A stretch of 64,000 bases of DNA from Notamacropus eugenii. Taxonomy: Eukaryota > Chordata > Mammalia > Diprotodontia > Macropodidae. The first letter of the stretch is position 1; each line of letters starts with the position of its first letter. A model generated the notes under the pieces. That model saw nothing but the letters and a program-made list of their open reading frames with translations. It had not been told where the DNA came from and made no database searches. Below, one piece after another: positions 44,910 through 56,859 of the stretch. The DNA lies in contig NC_092872.1 in assembly GCF_028372415.1 (NCBI RefSeq), positions 548,635,205 through 548,699,204 on the forward strand. Direction: 5' to 3'. Made by a program: the position numbers and the translations under genes.

Positions 44910-45090
44910 CTCAAGAATCAGAGCACTTGGAATCAAACCCCACCACTCATGTCAAGGTCATTATGTGACCTTGGGCAAGTCATTTAACTTTCATGGGCAT
45001 GGGTTTCCTTGTCTACAAAATTAAGGGGACTAAGACAGATAGACTTTGAGGTATCTTCCAATTCTATCTCTATGATTCTATGATCTCTTC
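44910..45090 (+). mobile_element. MIR-like SINE
   Basis: 'gtgaccttgggcaagtcatt' and 'tctctatgattctatgatct'. Confidence 0.7.
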
Positions 45091-45842
45091 TCATACTAGA
45101 AGGCTCACTTCTGGAATCATATTTTCATCACAAAATCTTGCTCCACCTCCACCCAGTTCCCTACACAGGAGGCTGAGGTTCATGAACATTGCTCATGAAC
45201 TACCTTTTTAAGCCAAATGGGCAAGCACACATTGGCTCTTATCATGTGCTTCTGTATCAATACCCTGGCTGTTGCCATCTCTTGAGTTGGGAAAGTTGAG
45301 TCTCAGGAATGTAGTCTCAGACTCATGCTCAGACACATGTAACTCCCAAGTGCTCCTGCCCCAAGGTAGTCATTATAATTTCCTTGGAGGAGAACACAAC
45401 ATAAACTTTTCACTTTTTTCCTGACCTCCACCTCCTTGTAGAACACAGGCCTATCTACTCCACTGCTTCTATGACTTCTAGATGGGGAAAAATGACCACA
45501 CTAGCCTATTAGATCATTTCTTTTTATAAACCAGGGAGTAATGTGGTTCCCATGAAAAGATTCCATCCTCCCAAGTGCCAGCTAGCCAAGCATGCTGGAG
45601 GCAATCCCAGTCCCGAGAAACCAATGAGGAATTGTTGATGGTCTTCTTAACAAGGCACCAATTCATGTCCATTCTCCATAGAACAAAATCTTGCTAAAAG
45701 AGATCAGTTCCCTTCTCTAAACCACTGTTTTGTGACCATTTAAAATAGTCTCTTGTTTTGAAGGTTTAGGCTTTCTTACAACCAGCTATCTTCTACACTA
45801 AAGATACTTCTTCTTCCTGTTCTAACCCCTTCTCTGGAATCC
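45091..45842. other. Single-copy DNA, no gene seen
   Basis: About 750 bases without a recognised repeat, long open frame or splice-bounded exon. Confidence 0.45.
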
Positions 45843-46350
45843 AATGGCACTGTCGCAAAAGTGCTATATTTGGAGCTGAAGGACCTGAGTTCTATTCCTG
45901 ACAGCCTGCCCATTGCTACCAGTGTGATCTTGGACAAATCACTTAACTTCTCAGTTTCCTCATCTGTAAAATAAGGGGGCTGGGGTAGGTGACTTCTAGT
46001 TTTTCTTCCAGCTCTAAATCTATGATCCTGTTAGCCCATGTATTACCCATGGTACAAGAGGAACTATGCAGACCAGTCTCTAGCACCAACTTGTCTGTGA
46101 TATCAAAGGTGGGAAATAAAATCAGGGAGATCTTCCCTATAAAATCCCTGTCCTTCACCCTTGTTGTTGAACTTGAGTTCAAATCCAGCCTCTGATACTA
46201 GTTGCGTGACCCTGGGCATGTCACTTACTCTCTTCTGTCTCAATTTCTTCAACTGTAAAATTAAAATAATAATAGCACTTTCCTCCTATGGTTGTTGTGA
46301 GGATAAAAGAAGATAATATTTTTAAAGTAAAATATTTTATGTTAATTTTT
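45843..46350 (+). mobile_element. Two forward CORE-SINEs
   Basis: 45843-46035 ('gaaggacctgagttctattc', 'cagtttcctcatctgtaaaa') and 46150-46350 ('gcgtgaccctgggcatgtca', 'atggttgttgtgaggataaa'). Confidence 0.75.
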
Positions 46351-46414
46351 ACATTAAAGTAAAATAATTATTTTGAATATTTTTAAACCTTAATGTAAGC
46401 GTGAGCTATCCTCC

Positions 46415-46665
46415 TCCTCCTTGTTCAGTCATTTCAGTCATGCCCAACTCTTTGGGACCTCACTTGGGATTTTCTTGGCAAAGATACTAGATTTGTCATT
46501 TCCCTCTCCAGCACATCTTATAGATGAGGAAACTGAGGCAGACAGTGTTAAGTAACTTGCCTAGGGTCATACTGCTACTATGTGACTGAGGTCAGATTTG
46601 ACCTCAGGAAGTTGAGTCTTCCTGACTTTAGGCCTGGCACTTTCCACTGTGCCTTCTAGCTGCAT
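46415..46665 (-). mobile_element. MAR1-type CORE-SINE, full length
   Basis: Reverse copy from 'ttgttcagtcatttcagtca' to 'ccactgtgccttctagctgc'. Confidence 0.87.
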
Positions 46666-47404
46666 CATCGTCATCATCATCAAGCTTTATCTGCATTGAT
46701 AAAATGATAGTGAAATGAATATTCCCCTGGGAAGACTGAGGGTACAATTTAACCTTGATATTCCAAGGTCAGAGGGTGGCCTCTAACAGCACCATTATGG
46801 ACTATTTCTTTTCCTTGTGTGAGCACTCCAGCAAAGGTTTCTTGCTTTTTTCAGCCATTCTAATTCATTTGCAAGGTCTTCTTTGAGACGACTATGTAGC
46901 CATGTAGAAGTATGGGCTTTTAGGCTGTGCAGTTTTAAGTTCTGCAGCAAAACAAGCAGCCCTTTCTTCCAGAACCTTGGAGTTCTGAGCTTGATATTGT
47001 TATTGTAACATCGTGAGCAGGATCAATCACTATGGTAACCAAAACTTGGTCCTCTGGCCAGAGAGCTTTAGCAGCTGCTGGAAATCCATGGAGCTTCTCT
47101 GAACTCAGATGAGGAGTTTGACAATTACTGGACCAAGGAGAAAGTGTTCCAGTCAAGGAGGCAATTGCAAGGGGGTTTATGGTAAGCCAAACGATTAAAA
47201 CCAGCCCTTTGCCTGTCTCCCTGCCTGGCCGCTTTTGAGGAGACTGGAAGTGCTGAAGAAGGTGCAAACCTGGGAGTGCGCCATGAGGAAATGTTGGGAC
47301 TTGTTTGTTTATTCAGAGTTCTTTAATAGGTAACTCAGTAACCATGTACTTCATGAATTCCACAGAGTTCATTCACTAATTTATGCACACAAATATTTAT
47401 TGAA
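46666..47404. other. Single-copy DNA, no gene called
   Basis: No repeat recognised. 46935-47267 is open for 110 codons on the - strand, without a recognisable domain or flanking splice sites. It could equally be a regulatory segment; 'cactatggtaacc' at about 47028 resembles half an RFX X-box. Confidence 0.4.
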
Positions 47405-47680
47405 CACCAGCCAATGTGGTATGGTAGAAAGAACCCTGCTCTGGGAGTCAGAAGGCCTAGTTCTACTCCTCCTTATGTCATCAACTCATTGTGTGACCTT
47501 GAACAAGTCACTTCCTCTCTCTGGTTCTGTTTTCTTTTTCAGTGGAAGAACAAGGGCACTGAATTGTTATAGAATCATAGAATTTTAATGCTAGAAGTTA
47601 TGCTAACGATAATCAATTAAGTTCCCTTTTTTGTAAGAAGAGGAAACTAAAGCCAAATCATAGAAATGCATGATCATAGA
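47405..47680. mobile_element. Forward SINE, then reverse MIR piece
   Basis: 47405-47565 forward ('gtgtgaccttgaacaagtca'). 47570-47680 a poor reverse fragment. Confidence 0.6.
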
Positions 47681-47744
47681 ACTATAGATAATTGAAACTG
47701 AAAAGGACTTTGGAATATAGAACAGAAGGCATGAAAGAAGGGAT

Positions 47745-48005
47745 TTTATTTTAATATTTTCTTATTTATGTAAATAGCATTTATTTTGTCTCCCTCCCAC
47801 TTCCCATCAAGCAAATAAGAAAGAAACAAAAACAAAAATGTAGTCCTCGTATTTGCATAGTCCAACAAAACAAATTCTCATATGACCCCATGTCTAAAAA
47901 TGTATGTCTTACTCTGCATTTTAAGTCTATCACCTCTCTGGAAGGGAGTAGTATTCTTCATCTTCAGTCCTCTGGAAACATCCTTCATTATTGCATTAAT
48001 CATAT
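47745..48005 (-). mobile_element. L1 LINE 3' end, reverse, older subfamily
   Basis: 'tctaaaaatgtatgtcttac' and 'ctctggaagggagtagtatt' match the older L1 type also seen at 49655-49790 and 51168 onward. Confidence 0.6.
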
Positions 48006-49271
48006 TTTTAAATTAGAAAGGCCTTTAGCACACAGATTGTGAGAGCAAGAAAAACTTACAGTGTCAAATGTTGACGCTGGAAGAGACAGAGAATAACAAA
48101 GCTTTAAGGGGTCTTAAAAATCATCTACTCCAACCTTCTCATTAAACAAGAGGAGACACTGAGAATACAAGATTTCAGTTAAGTAAGACATGCGACTGTC
48201 TTTACGCTCTCATCCTGGGCCACTCGACCTCTCCGCTTCCCTTCAACTATAGTTTCTTAAGTTATTTTTTTGTTACTTCATTTTTTATGTTTTTAAGACA
48301 AGCTGAAATTTCCTTTTTGAACATTTCTCTTATTTTTTTGTTTTTCTAACACTTTCATTTCTCACCATATCCTTCCACCTTCCCTCTCTGAGAGACAGAG
48401 GATTTTTGTTTTTGTTTCTTTCTTATATGTGTTCTGTTGTGTGTGGTACTGGAGATAATAAGCTCCATCCCTGGAGGCTGCAGATACCCTTCTCCTCATT
48501 GACAGAAAGGCAAATATTTTCAAAACGTCATGAACAATGCCTTTTCCCCTCTGCTGGCAAATCTATTTTTAGTTTTCTGGCTCAATCAACTGCTCAGCAT
48601 GAATGAAAACAGATGAGATAATATTCCTCTGTGAGATTAACTGAAAATAGGATACACTGAAGGCTAAAATTAGTACAAATAATTTCCAAGTTTTAAAAGG
48701 TTGTGCTTTTCTTATTGACCTGCCTACTAAAACATAAATATAGATACACAAATTGCCTCCACAAAAGTTCTCTGGTGACTGTGTAGTCCCATACTACAGC
48801 CGGCAAGAAAGACTTAAGGTTAGGAGGAGGGAATGAAAGACTTAAAAAGGGAGGAGTAGAGTGGAAACCTAGCTGGACTGGGGAAGCCTGGGAATTTTGG
48901 AGCCCTGGGGGCTGACTGCAAGGGAAAGGCTACTCCTAACTTAATAGAAGCATGGGGCAGGTGGAATCTTGTCAGACTCACTGACCTACTCAAAGAGTGA
49001 CCTTTCTAGATAGAATTTGTTAGAGCACTAGTCCCCTCTTTACGTCCTCCCCATCCTCTGTCTTACTGCTAAAAAGTGAACTGAGATCACTTACCCTTAA
49101 GTCTTGTTTATTTGCTGTGTATACTTTTATAATGAATTTGTGTTTCCAGATAGACTAATTTTCATTTCATTCCAAATGTATGTTTAAGATATAGGCGTTA
49201 ACCACATAATTTCAGAAAACAAAAGAAAACTCATGGACCCAGAGTTCTAGATCTACGAACATACATTGAAA

Positions 49272-49273
<2 letters not shown>
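48006..49273. other. Mostly single-copy DNA
   Basis: 48110-48200 is a reverse MIR trace and 48245-48400 is T-rich, possibly LINE-derived. 48400-49260 is unrecognised and without a supportable gene. Confidence 0.45.
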
Positions 49274-49308
<35 letters not shown>

Positions 49309-49367
49309 TCTCTCTCTCTCTCTCTCTTTCTCTCTCTCCTTCTCTCTCTCTCTCTCCTTCTCTCTCT

Positions 49368-49412
<45 letters not shown>
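49274..49412. repeat. (CT)n microsatellite with CTTT/CCTT interruptions
   Basis: About 140 bases of almost pure pyrimidine CT repeat. Confidence 0.97.
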
Positions 49413-49415
<3 letters not shown>

Positions 49416-49790
49416 AAACAGAAGGACTCCACTGCAGAATGGAGATAACTACTGTTGCTGGAAGCTATCAAAGACAAGTCTAGCCCTAGCTGGTCCCATC
49501 AAGGTGGAAGGGCTGGGGAAGGATCTAATGATACCCAAAGTCCAGCTGAGCTACAGTTTGGATAGGTTTAACAAAAGAAAGCTAGTCACAAGACTGTGAT
49601 CATTTGATCATTTAAACTCATTTTATTAAGCCCAAGAGTGATCTCTTTTATCTTGTCTTTTTCAATTAATAAACATTTGTTTCTTACTCCTACTGCCCTA
49701 TATTGAAGGAAAAAAAAATAAAACACTTGTAATGAATATTAATACTCAAACAAAACAAATTCCCACATTGGCCATGTCAAAAAATGTATG

Positions 49791-51161
49791 TTTAACTCTT
49801 TTTAAATTTTTTAAATTACATGTAAAAAATTTTTGGCATTCTTTTTTAAAAACTGTTGAGTTCCATATTTTCTCCTTCACTCTCCCCCATCCCCTTCTTG
49901 AAAAGACAAGCAATTTAATATAGGTTATGAATGTGCAATCATACAAAATATTTCCATATTGGCCATGTTGCAAAAGAAAACACAGAAAAAAAAAAGAAAA
50001 ATAAACTTTAAAAAGTATGCTTTAATCTGCATTCAGATTCCATCTGTTATTTTCTAGAGATGGATAGCATTTTTCATCATAACTGCTTTGGAATTATCTA
50101 GCATCATTGTATTGCTGAAATCATTCACAATTCATCATTGTACAATATTGCAGGTGCTGTATACAATCTTCTGGTTCTGCTCATTTCACTTTGCATCAGT
50201 TCATGTAAGTCTTCCCAGGTTTTTTCTGAAAGCATCTTGCTTGTGATTTCTTATAGCACAATAGTATTCCATCACAATCATATACCACAACTTGTTCAGC
50301 CATTCCTCAATTGATGAATATCCCCTCAATTTCCAACTCTTTGTGACTACAAAAAATAGCAGTTATAAATATTTTTTCCTTTTTTCTTTGGGATGCAGAC
50401 CTAGTAGTGGTATTGCTGGGTCAAAGTGTATGCACAGATTTATAACCCTTTGGGTATAGCTCCAAATTGCTCTCCAGAATGGTTGAATCAGCTAAGATTC
50501 CACCAATAGTGCATTAGTGTTCCGATTTTTCCACATCCCCTCCAACAATTATCATTTTCCTTTTCTGACATATTTGCCAATCTGATAGGTGTGTCTTGAT
50601 ACCTCAGAGTCATTTTAACTTGCATTTCTCTAACCAAAAGTGATTTAGAGCATTTCTTCATATATACATAGCTTCATATGATTGTATGTAGAAATCAGGT
50701 GATTTCTTCACTTGAAAATTGCCTGTTCATATCCTTTTACTATCTATTAATTGGGGAATGACTTATATTCTTACAAAGTTGACTCAGTTCTCTATATATT
50801 TGAGAAATGGTGCCTGTATCAGAGAAATGATGTAAAAATTTCCCCCAGTTTTTTGCTTTCTTTCTAATCTTGGCAGTATTCATTTTGTTTGTGCAAAACC
50901 TTTTTAATTTAATATAATCAAAAATATCTATTTTATTTTCCATAATGCTCCCCATCTCCTGTTTATTCATATATTTTTTCTTTTATCCATAGTTTTGACA
51001 GGTAAATTTTTCTATACTTCCCTGATTTGCTTGTGATATCACCCTTTATATCTAAATCATGTATTCATTTTAACCTTACGTGTGTAAGATGTTGGTCAAT
51101 ACCTAGCGTCTACCAAACTGCTTTCTGGTTTTCCTAGCAATTTTTGTTAAATGGTGAGTTC
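49791..51161 (-). mobile_element. Younger L1, reverse, inserted in the old L1
   Basis: A 1.37 kb 5'-truncated marsupial L1 (3' UTR plus ORF2 C-terminal region) with well-preserved landmarks: 'cacaatagtattccatcaca', 'gtagtggtattgctgggtca' and 'agttctctatatatttgaga'. TGTATG occurs at both borders (49785-49790 and 51162-51167), a probable short target duplication. Confidence 0.8.
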
Positions 51162-51365
51162 TGTATGCCTCATCTTGAGTTCATCATCTGTCAGGAGATG
51201 GATAGCATGTTTCATCATCAATCCTCTGAAATTATGCTTAGTCATTGCATTGATCACAATTCTTAAATCTTCAAAGTTGTTTGTCTTTGCACTGTTAACA
51301 TTAGATTTTCCTGTTTATGTTCACTTCACTCTGAATCAGTTAATATAAGTCTTTCTAGGTGAATG

Positions 51366-51710
51366 TTTCTTTTTTAAAAAGGACACTGACAAGCTTGAGC
51401 ATGTCTGAAGCAGGGCAACCAGGATGGGGAAAGGCTTAGAATCAATTCACAAGGATCAAAGTCAGGAGTCTGAAGGGACCCCAACAACAATACCTGGAAA
51501 AAGGAGATTGAAATGCCTTTGCTCTCTGTTGCACAGGTGAATGAAGGCATCCTGCACCAGTCAGGTGATCTCCACCCTCCAATGCTGGTGGTAAGAAGCT
51601 AGATGGGGGCAGCGGTTAACCTGGAGTTCTTGATGGCATATTTCCTACGTGTGTTTCCCATCCTATATGTTCCTTGATATCCATGTTTTCAGTATGTGTG
51701 TATTTTCTGA
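51366..51710 (+). mobile_element. CR1/L3 scrap and unrecognised DNA
   Basis: 51370-51440 contains 'gaagcagggcaaccaggatg', which is CR1/L3. The following 270 bases are unrecognised. Confidence 0.5.
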
Positions 51711-51948
51711 GGGCACCTAGGTGGAGCAACAGAGAGCTGGCAATGGAGTCAGGAGGACCTGAGTTCAAATCTGGTCTCAGAGACTTACTAGCTGTGTGAC
51801 CCTGGTCAAGTCACTTAAATATGTTTGCCTCAGTTCCTCATCTGTAAACTGAGCTGGAGAAGGAAATGGAAAACCATTCCTTATCTTTGCCAAGAAGACT
51901 CCCAATGGGTTTATGAAGAGTCAGACATGACTAAATAACAACAAATCA
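51711..51948 (+). mobile_element. MAR1-type CORE-SINE, full length
   Basis: Forward copy: 'gggcacctaggtggagcaac' head, 'tgagctggagaaggaaatgg' tail, ending 'aataacaacaaatcag'. Confidence 0.9.
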
Positions 51949-52380
51949 GAATCTGTCCATTACATTCATACATTATAATTTAACGAGGTATTCTCTAATC
52001 AATGTGTGCTAATTTTGTTTCTAGTTCTTTGTTACAAGAAAAAGTATTTTTAAATGTTTTTGTATGTATGAGCCTTTTTTTCCCTCTTTCTTGAGTCTCT
52101 TTGGGATATATACCTAGTAGTGATTTCACTGGGTCAATGACTTTGAGGAAATAGTCCCAAATTTCTTTCCAGAATGGTTGAATTATTTCATAGCTCTACC
52201 AATACCCTTCTACAGACCCTTCAAAATTGTCATTTTCCTTATTTGTCACCTTTGCCAATCTGTTGGGTGTCAGGTAGAATCCAAGAGATGTTTTAGTCAC
52301 ATTCTCTTATTATAACTGATTTGGAACATTTTTTAAAATGTTGTTGATGGCTTGGATTTCTTCTGTTGAAAATAACCTCT

Positions 52381-53302
52381 CAAAGGAAGAAATTAAAGCT
52401 ATCTATAGTCATATGCAAAAATGCTCTACATCACTAATGATTAGAGAAATACAAATCAAAACAACCTGAGGTACTACATCACACTGTCAGACTGGCTAAC
52501 AGGACAAAACAGGAAGACGATAAATGTTGGAGAAGATGTGGGAGAATTGGAACACTAATTCATTGTTGGTGGAGCTGTGAGCTGATCCAACCACTCCAGA
52601 GAGCAATTTGGAACTATGCCCAAAGGGCTACAAAAATGTGCGTACCCTTTGACCCAGCAATATCACTTCTAGGGCTGTATCCCAAAGAGATCATAAAAAT
52701 GGGAAAAGGTCCCACATGTACAAAAATACTTATATTAGCTCTCTTTGTGGTGGCCAAGAACTGGAAACTGAGGGAATACTCATCAATTGGGGAATAGTTG
52801 AACAAGTTGTGGTATGTGAAAGTAATGGAATTCTATTGTACCATAAGAAATGATGAACAGGAAGACTTCAGAGAGGCCTGTAAGGACTTATATGAACTGA
52901 TGCTGAGCGAAATGAGCAGAACCAGGAGAACATTGCACACAGTAACAGCCACAGTGTGTGAGGATTGTTTCTGATAGACTTAGCCCTTCACAGCAAGGTT
53001 AGGACCTAAAACATTCCCAAAGGACTCGAGGCAAAATGCCATCCACACCCAGGGAATGAACTATGGAATCAGAATGCAGAATGAAACAGACTATATGTTT
53101 TGTTCTGTTTTGGTTTCTCTCATGGTTTCTCCCATTCATTTTAATTCTTCTATGCAACATGACTAATGTGAAAATATGTTTAATAAGAATGTATCTGTAG
53201 AGCCCATATAAGATTGCATGCTGTCTCAGGGAGGGAGGGGGAGAAAATTTAAGACTTATGGAAGTGATTGTTGAAAACTGAAAACAAATTAATTTATTAA
53301 AA
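52381..53302 (+). mobile_element. L1 LINE 3' end with ORF2 C-terminus
   Basis: About 920 bases of 5'-truncated forward L1. The reading near 52530-52770 gives the ORF2 C-terminal signature (WWSCELIQPLQRAIW, then VPFDPAISLLGLYPKE and ILALFVVAKNWK), followed by the 3' UTR and an A-rich tail. Target-like 10-mers flank it: 'aataacctct' (52371-52380) and 'aataatctct' (53303-53312). Confidence 0.88.
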
Positions 53303-53314
53303 AATAATCTCTTG

Positions 53315-53742
53315 CTTATATGAACTGATGCTGAGCGAAATGAGCAGAACCAGGACAACTTTGTACACAGCAACAACCACAGTGTGCAAGGAATTTTTCT
53401 AGTAGACTTAGTACTTCATTGAAGTGCATGAACTTAAAAAATTTCCAATGGACTTGAGGCAAAATGCCTTCCACATCCAGAGAAAGAACTATGGAATTGG
53501 ATTGCAGATAGAAACAGACCATTTTCTTTTGTATTATGTTTTGTTTTGTTTTCTTTTATGGTTTCTCCCATTCATTTTAATTCTTCTACGTAAAATGCAT
53601 TTAATAGAAATGTATGTGTAGAACCTATATAAGATTGTATGCCATCTCAGGGAGGAAGTGGGGAGGGAGAGGGGAATGAGGGGGAGGGAGTGGAAGTGAT
53701 TGTCAAACACTGAAAACAAAATAATTCAATTAAAAAATTAAA
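53315..53742 (+). mobile_element. Second L1 3' end, directly downstream
   Basis: A shorter copy beginning 'cttatatgaactgatgctga', matching 52888 onward of the previous copy but diverged from it. It ends in an A-rich tail. A third target-like 10-mer, 'aatgacctct', follows at 53743-53752. Confidence 0.85.
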
Positions 53743-53769
53743 AATGACCTCTTGATATCATTTTAACAT

Positions 53770-53822
53770 ATTATATATAGAGAGACAGAGAGAGAAAGAG
53801 AGAGAGAGAGAGAGAGTGAGTG
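53770..53822. repeat. (GA)n-rich microsatellite
   Basis: AGAGAC/AGAG repeat of about 50 bases next to the L1 tail. Confidence 0.85.
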
Positions 53823-54112
53823 AGCAGCTGCTCATGTTCTCATATATTTATATCAATTCCCTGTACACTTTAAATATCAAACCTCTGAGAAATTTGCTGC
53901 AAATCCTTTTCCTGATTAAATGTTTCCCTTCTAATTCTAACCATATTGCTTTTGTTTATACAAAACTTATTGAATTTGATTTAATCAAGATTGTCCATTT
54001 TATCTCTTGTGAAACTATCTATGCTTTGGTCAAGAACTGTTCCCCTTTCTGTGGTTGTGAATGGTACTTCCTTCGAATTTCAGCAAATTGTTGTAGGTCG
54101 ATGGCATGCTGG

Positions 54113-54352
54113 GGGCAGTGAGGTGGCATAGTGGATAGAGCACAAGTCACAAGAGTCAGGAACTCTGAGTTCTAACCTCAGGCACTAGCTGTGTGGCCAT
54201 GGGCAAATCACTTCACCCTGTTTGCCTCAGTTTCCTCATCTATAAAATGAGCTGGAGAAGGAAATGGCAAACCACTAAAGTATCTTTGCCAAGAAAAGCC
54301 CAAAATGGGGTTACAAAGAGTCAGACACAACTGAAACAATTCAACAACAATG
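54113..54352 (+). mobile_element. MAR1-type CORE-SINE, full length
   Basis: 'gggggcagtgaggtggcata' head to 'gaaacaattcaacaacaatg' tail. Confidence 0.9.
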
Positions 54353-54374
54353 ACATGGTCCTGGTTAATTATTG

Positions 54375-54700
54375 AAAGTATAGAATCATACATTTCAGAG
54401 GTGGAAGGAACCTCAAAATCCTAACCTTTTCTCACTCCACTTTTACAGATAAGGAAAACTGAGTCTGAGCAGAAAAGACAGTTGTTTGAATTCAAACAAA
54501 GCAAATCAGTGGCAAAGTAATCATTACAACCCAGGCCTCCTAATTATTGATCCAGGTTTTTTCCATTGTTCTATTTTATCTTCCTATCAGAATAGGATAC
54601 ATACATACAGCATATGTATGTATGTATGTATATGCAGACATATGTATGTATACACCTGTGTTATCTATATGTGTATGCATACATATATATATTCTTTAAT
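54375..54700. mobile_element. Reverse MIR, then (TATG)n-like microsatellite
   Basis: 54375-54570 is a reverse MIR ('cttttacagataaggaaaac'). 54598-54695 is a degenerate ACAT/TATG repeat. Confidence 0.65.
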
Positions 54701-55199
54701 GTTATGTGATTACTATTTAGTTACATCAAAAGAGGGATTCTGAATACTTTTTTGATACCATTTGTCCCAAAGACCTTAAAATTAAAATTGTTCCTACTTT
54801 CAAGTATTATTTAAGGTATTTAAAAGTATTATTGAAAGGAGTAACAAGCAGTTAACATACCAGGAAATGATTAAATTTTTTTTAGTTCATGCTTTCTGTC
54901 TCCACATAAACAGGAATTTCAGAAAGCCGGAGTATTGAATTATGCATTAGAACACTTTTACCTTGGGATTCACAATCTCTCCTGGGGCCCCTCTTGGGAA
55001 AACACTTCATGTGTGGTGGAAGCTAAGAATAAGTTACTGAAAAACTTGGATGGTTAATATTAACTAGCATTTCTTTCATGAATAAATAGCATTTAACCAA
55101 CTCTTTGAATGTATCTCACAAGACCATCAGCCAAATGTGCCATTCTGGGAGACATCTGCTAGGCATATGCATTCCATTTCCCTAATAATGAAGTGAATT
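54701..55199. other. Single-copy DNA, possible conserved non-coding element
   Basis: No repeat and no gene. 54900-55190 has the mixed, non-repetitive look of conserved regulatory DNA ('gttaatattaactagcattt'), but conservation cannot be judged here. Confidence 0.35.
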
Positions 55200-55460
55200 A
55201 CAAAATTTCAGACTTGGATAGGACCTTAGATCTTCTAATAAAAGTCCTTAAATTTTATAGAAGAGTTAACTGAGTCCCAGAGAAATGATTTGCTCAGAAT
55301 CTCATAATGTCAAGGTCCTACTACTTCTGGTGTAGATATGGCTGAATTAATGAACGAGTATTTATTAAGTGTCTACTATATGGTAGGTAGTATGCTAGAA
55401 GCTGGGGATATAAGTACAAAAGTGAAAGTTCCCTGCCCTAAGGGAGCTTATATGGATATG
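55200..55460 (-). mobile_element. Reverse MIR trace and reverse L2 3' end
   Basis: 55200-55330 is a poor MIR match. 55340-55460 is a reversed L2 terminus ('gagtatttattaagtgtcta', 'ccctgccctaagggagctta'). Confidence 0.65.
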
Positions 55461-56284
55461 AACAATGGTTTGGGGACTGCTGGATATAGTGGGTTTGAAC
55501 TCACTTATTCATCATTCAGGACAGCTCAATCCCAGGGTGGAATTCCATAGCTGAGCCAATCAACTTCCCCAGGGAGGGGAGATATAGTCTTTGGAGGTGT
55601 GAAGAACAAACAAGACGTCAGGAAAGACTGCAAAGTGCCCAGCCTGGCAAATGTTTGCTAGCAGATAACTAGATGGGATGAGACACCTGATAGAATAGGG
55701 AAAAGCTCAGAAAGTATTACCAAGGAAAAAGCTTCCTCTGACCTTGAGGTCATTATGATCCAAAAGTTTTCAGTTTTCTCTGTCCAAAACCTTAGGCAGC
55801 TCACAGCACAGCCCAGTACACAAGACTTCCCCAGGGAAACACATAATATAGGAAAATACACAGGCACAAAGGGGAAGCCACCAGTCCCTTTTATATTGCT
55901 TGTATCTATCCACGCATGTCTTTGCATCTCTTACATGCTAAGCATTTTCTGTGATGGAGAAAATAAAAAGCTATCCCTTACAGGTAACCAACCCAATATT
56001 GTACATTAAGCACCTCTGTGGGAAGGGAAATTATTGCCCACTTTTGAGAAAACCCAAAACATGAGCCATACCCAAGTTTTGTTTTAGAGATTTCTCTCGG
56101 ATTGGGAGAATAATCAAAAAGAACTCGATTCTCTTGGAGGGTATCTCAATGGATTTTATCCCCAGGAAGGAACTCAAATCCAAAGGAGCCCAGAGTCCTT
56201 TGGTAGGGGGGTCCTTGAGCCATGGGTAGTGTATCTATGTATTATGAGTTCAGGACCACACATTTCAAACTAACAAGCTTCACT
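55461..56284. other. Single-copy DNA, no gene seen
   Basis: About 820 bases. Opposite-strand frames of 84-89 codons (55658-56009) overlap and resemble nothing known. Confidence 0.45.
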
Positions 56285-56765
56285 AAGTACTAAGGACCCA
56301 CTTACATGCAGAGTGGTGCATGTTTTGGAGGATATCAAGATGAATAAGATATATAGTTTATAAACTATAGTTTATAGTTTCAGAGGGGAGAAAAGAGATT
56401 AAACCAAGAGAGGTGGCATGGTATAGCAGGACACCTTAGTACTTGAATAACTTTGAGTGAGTTCCTTCACTTTCCTTGGTCAAAGTTTTCCTGTAAAATG
56501 AAGAGTTATACTAGATAATATTGTAGTTCCTTTGTAAGACTAAAACTTGGATTCTTTAATTCCATGAACAAATATGGTATTCAGAGCTAGAGGTACTTGG
56601 GTTTGAGAATAGGTGTGTGACCTTAGGGTTTTCATATCAACTCTCTAAGCCTCAGTTTCCTCATCTGAAAAATGGGGGCAATAATGCCAGTACTACATAC
56701 CTCATAGTGAGGACAAACTTCAATAATGCATCTCAAGAAAGTATTTTGTGATATGTCCATAAATG
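56285..56765. mobile_element. Reverse L2 end, then forward SINEs
   Basis: 56285-56400 is a diverged reverse L2 end, containing the self-complementary 'tagtttataaactatagttt'. 56410-56565 and 56575-56760 are forward CORE-SINE fragments ('cctcagtttcctcatctgaa'). Confidence 0.6.
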
Positions 56766-56859
56766 AGCCAACATTATTATGATACAAAGCAGAATATGAC
56801 AAGTGGTTTAAGAAATTTTACAAAGATTTGTGGAGGTTCAGAGGAGAGAGACAGAGACA

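Larger units (their letters stand above)
49655..54110 (-). mobile_element. Old reverse L1, split by later insertions
   Basis: Pieces of one older reverse L1 appear in order at 49655-49790 ('cattggccatgtcaaaaaat'), about 51168-51365 ('tctgtcaggagatggatagc'), 51955-52370 ('gtctctttgggatatatacc') and about 53830-54110 ('ctgagaaatttgctgcaaat'). The gaps hold a younger reverse L1, a CR1/L3 scrap with unrecognised DNA, a forward SINE and forward L1 3' ends. It is non-coding and decayed. Confidence 0.7.
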
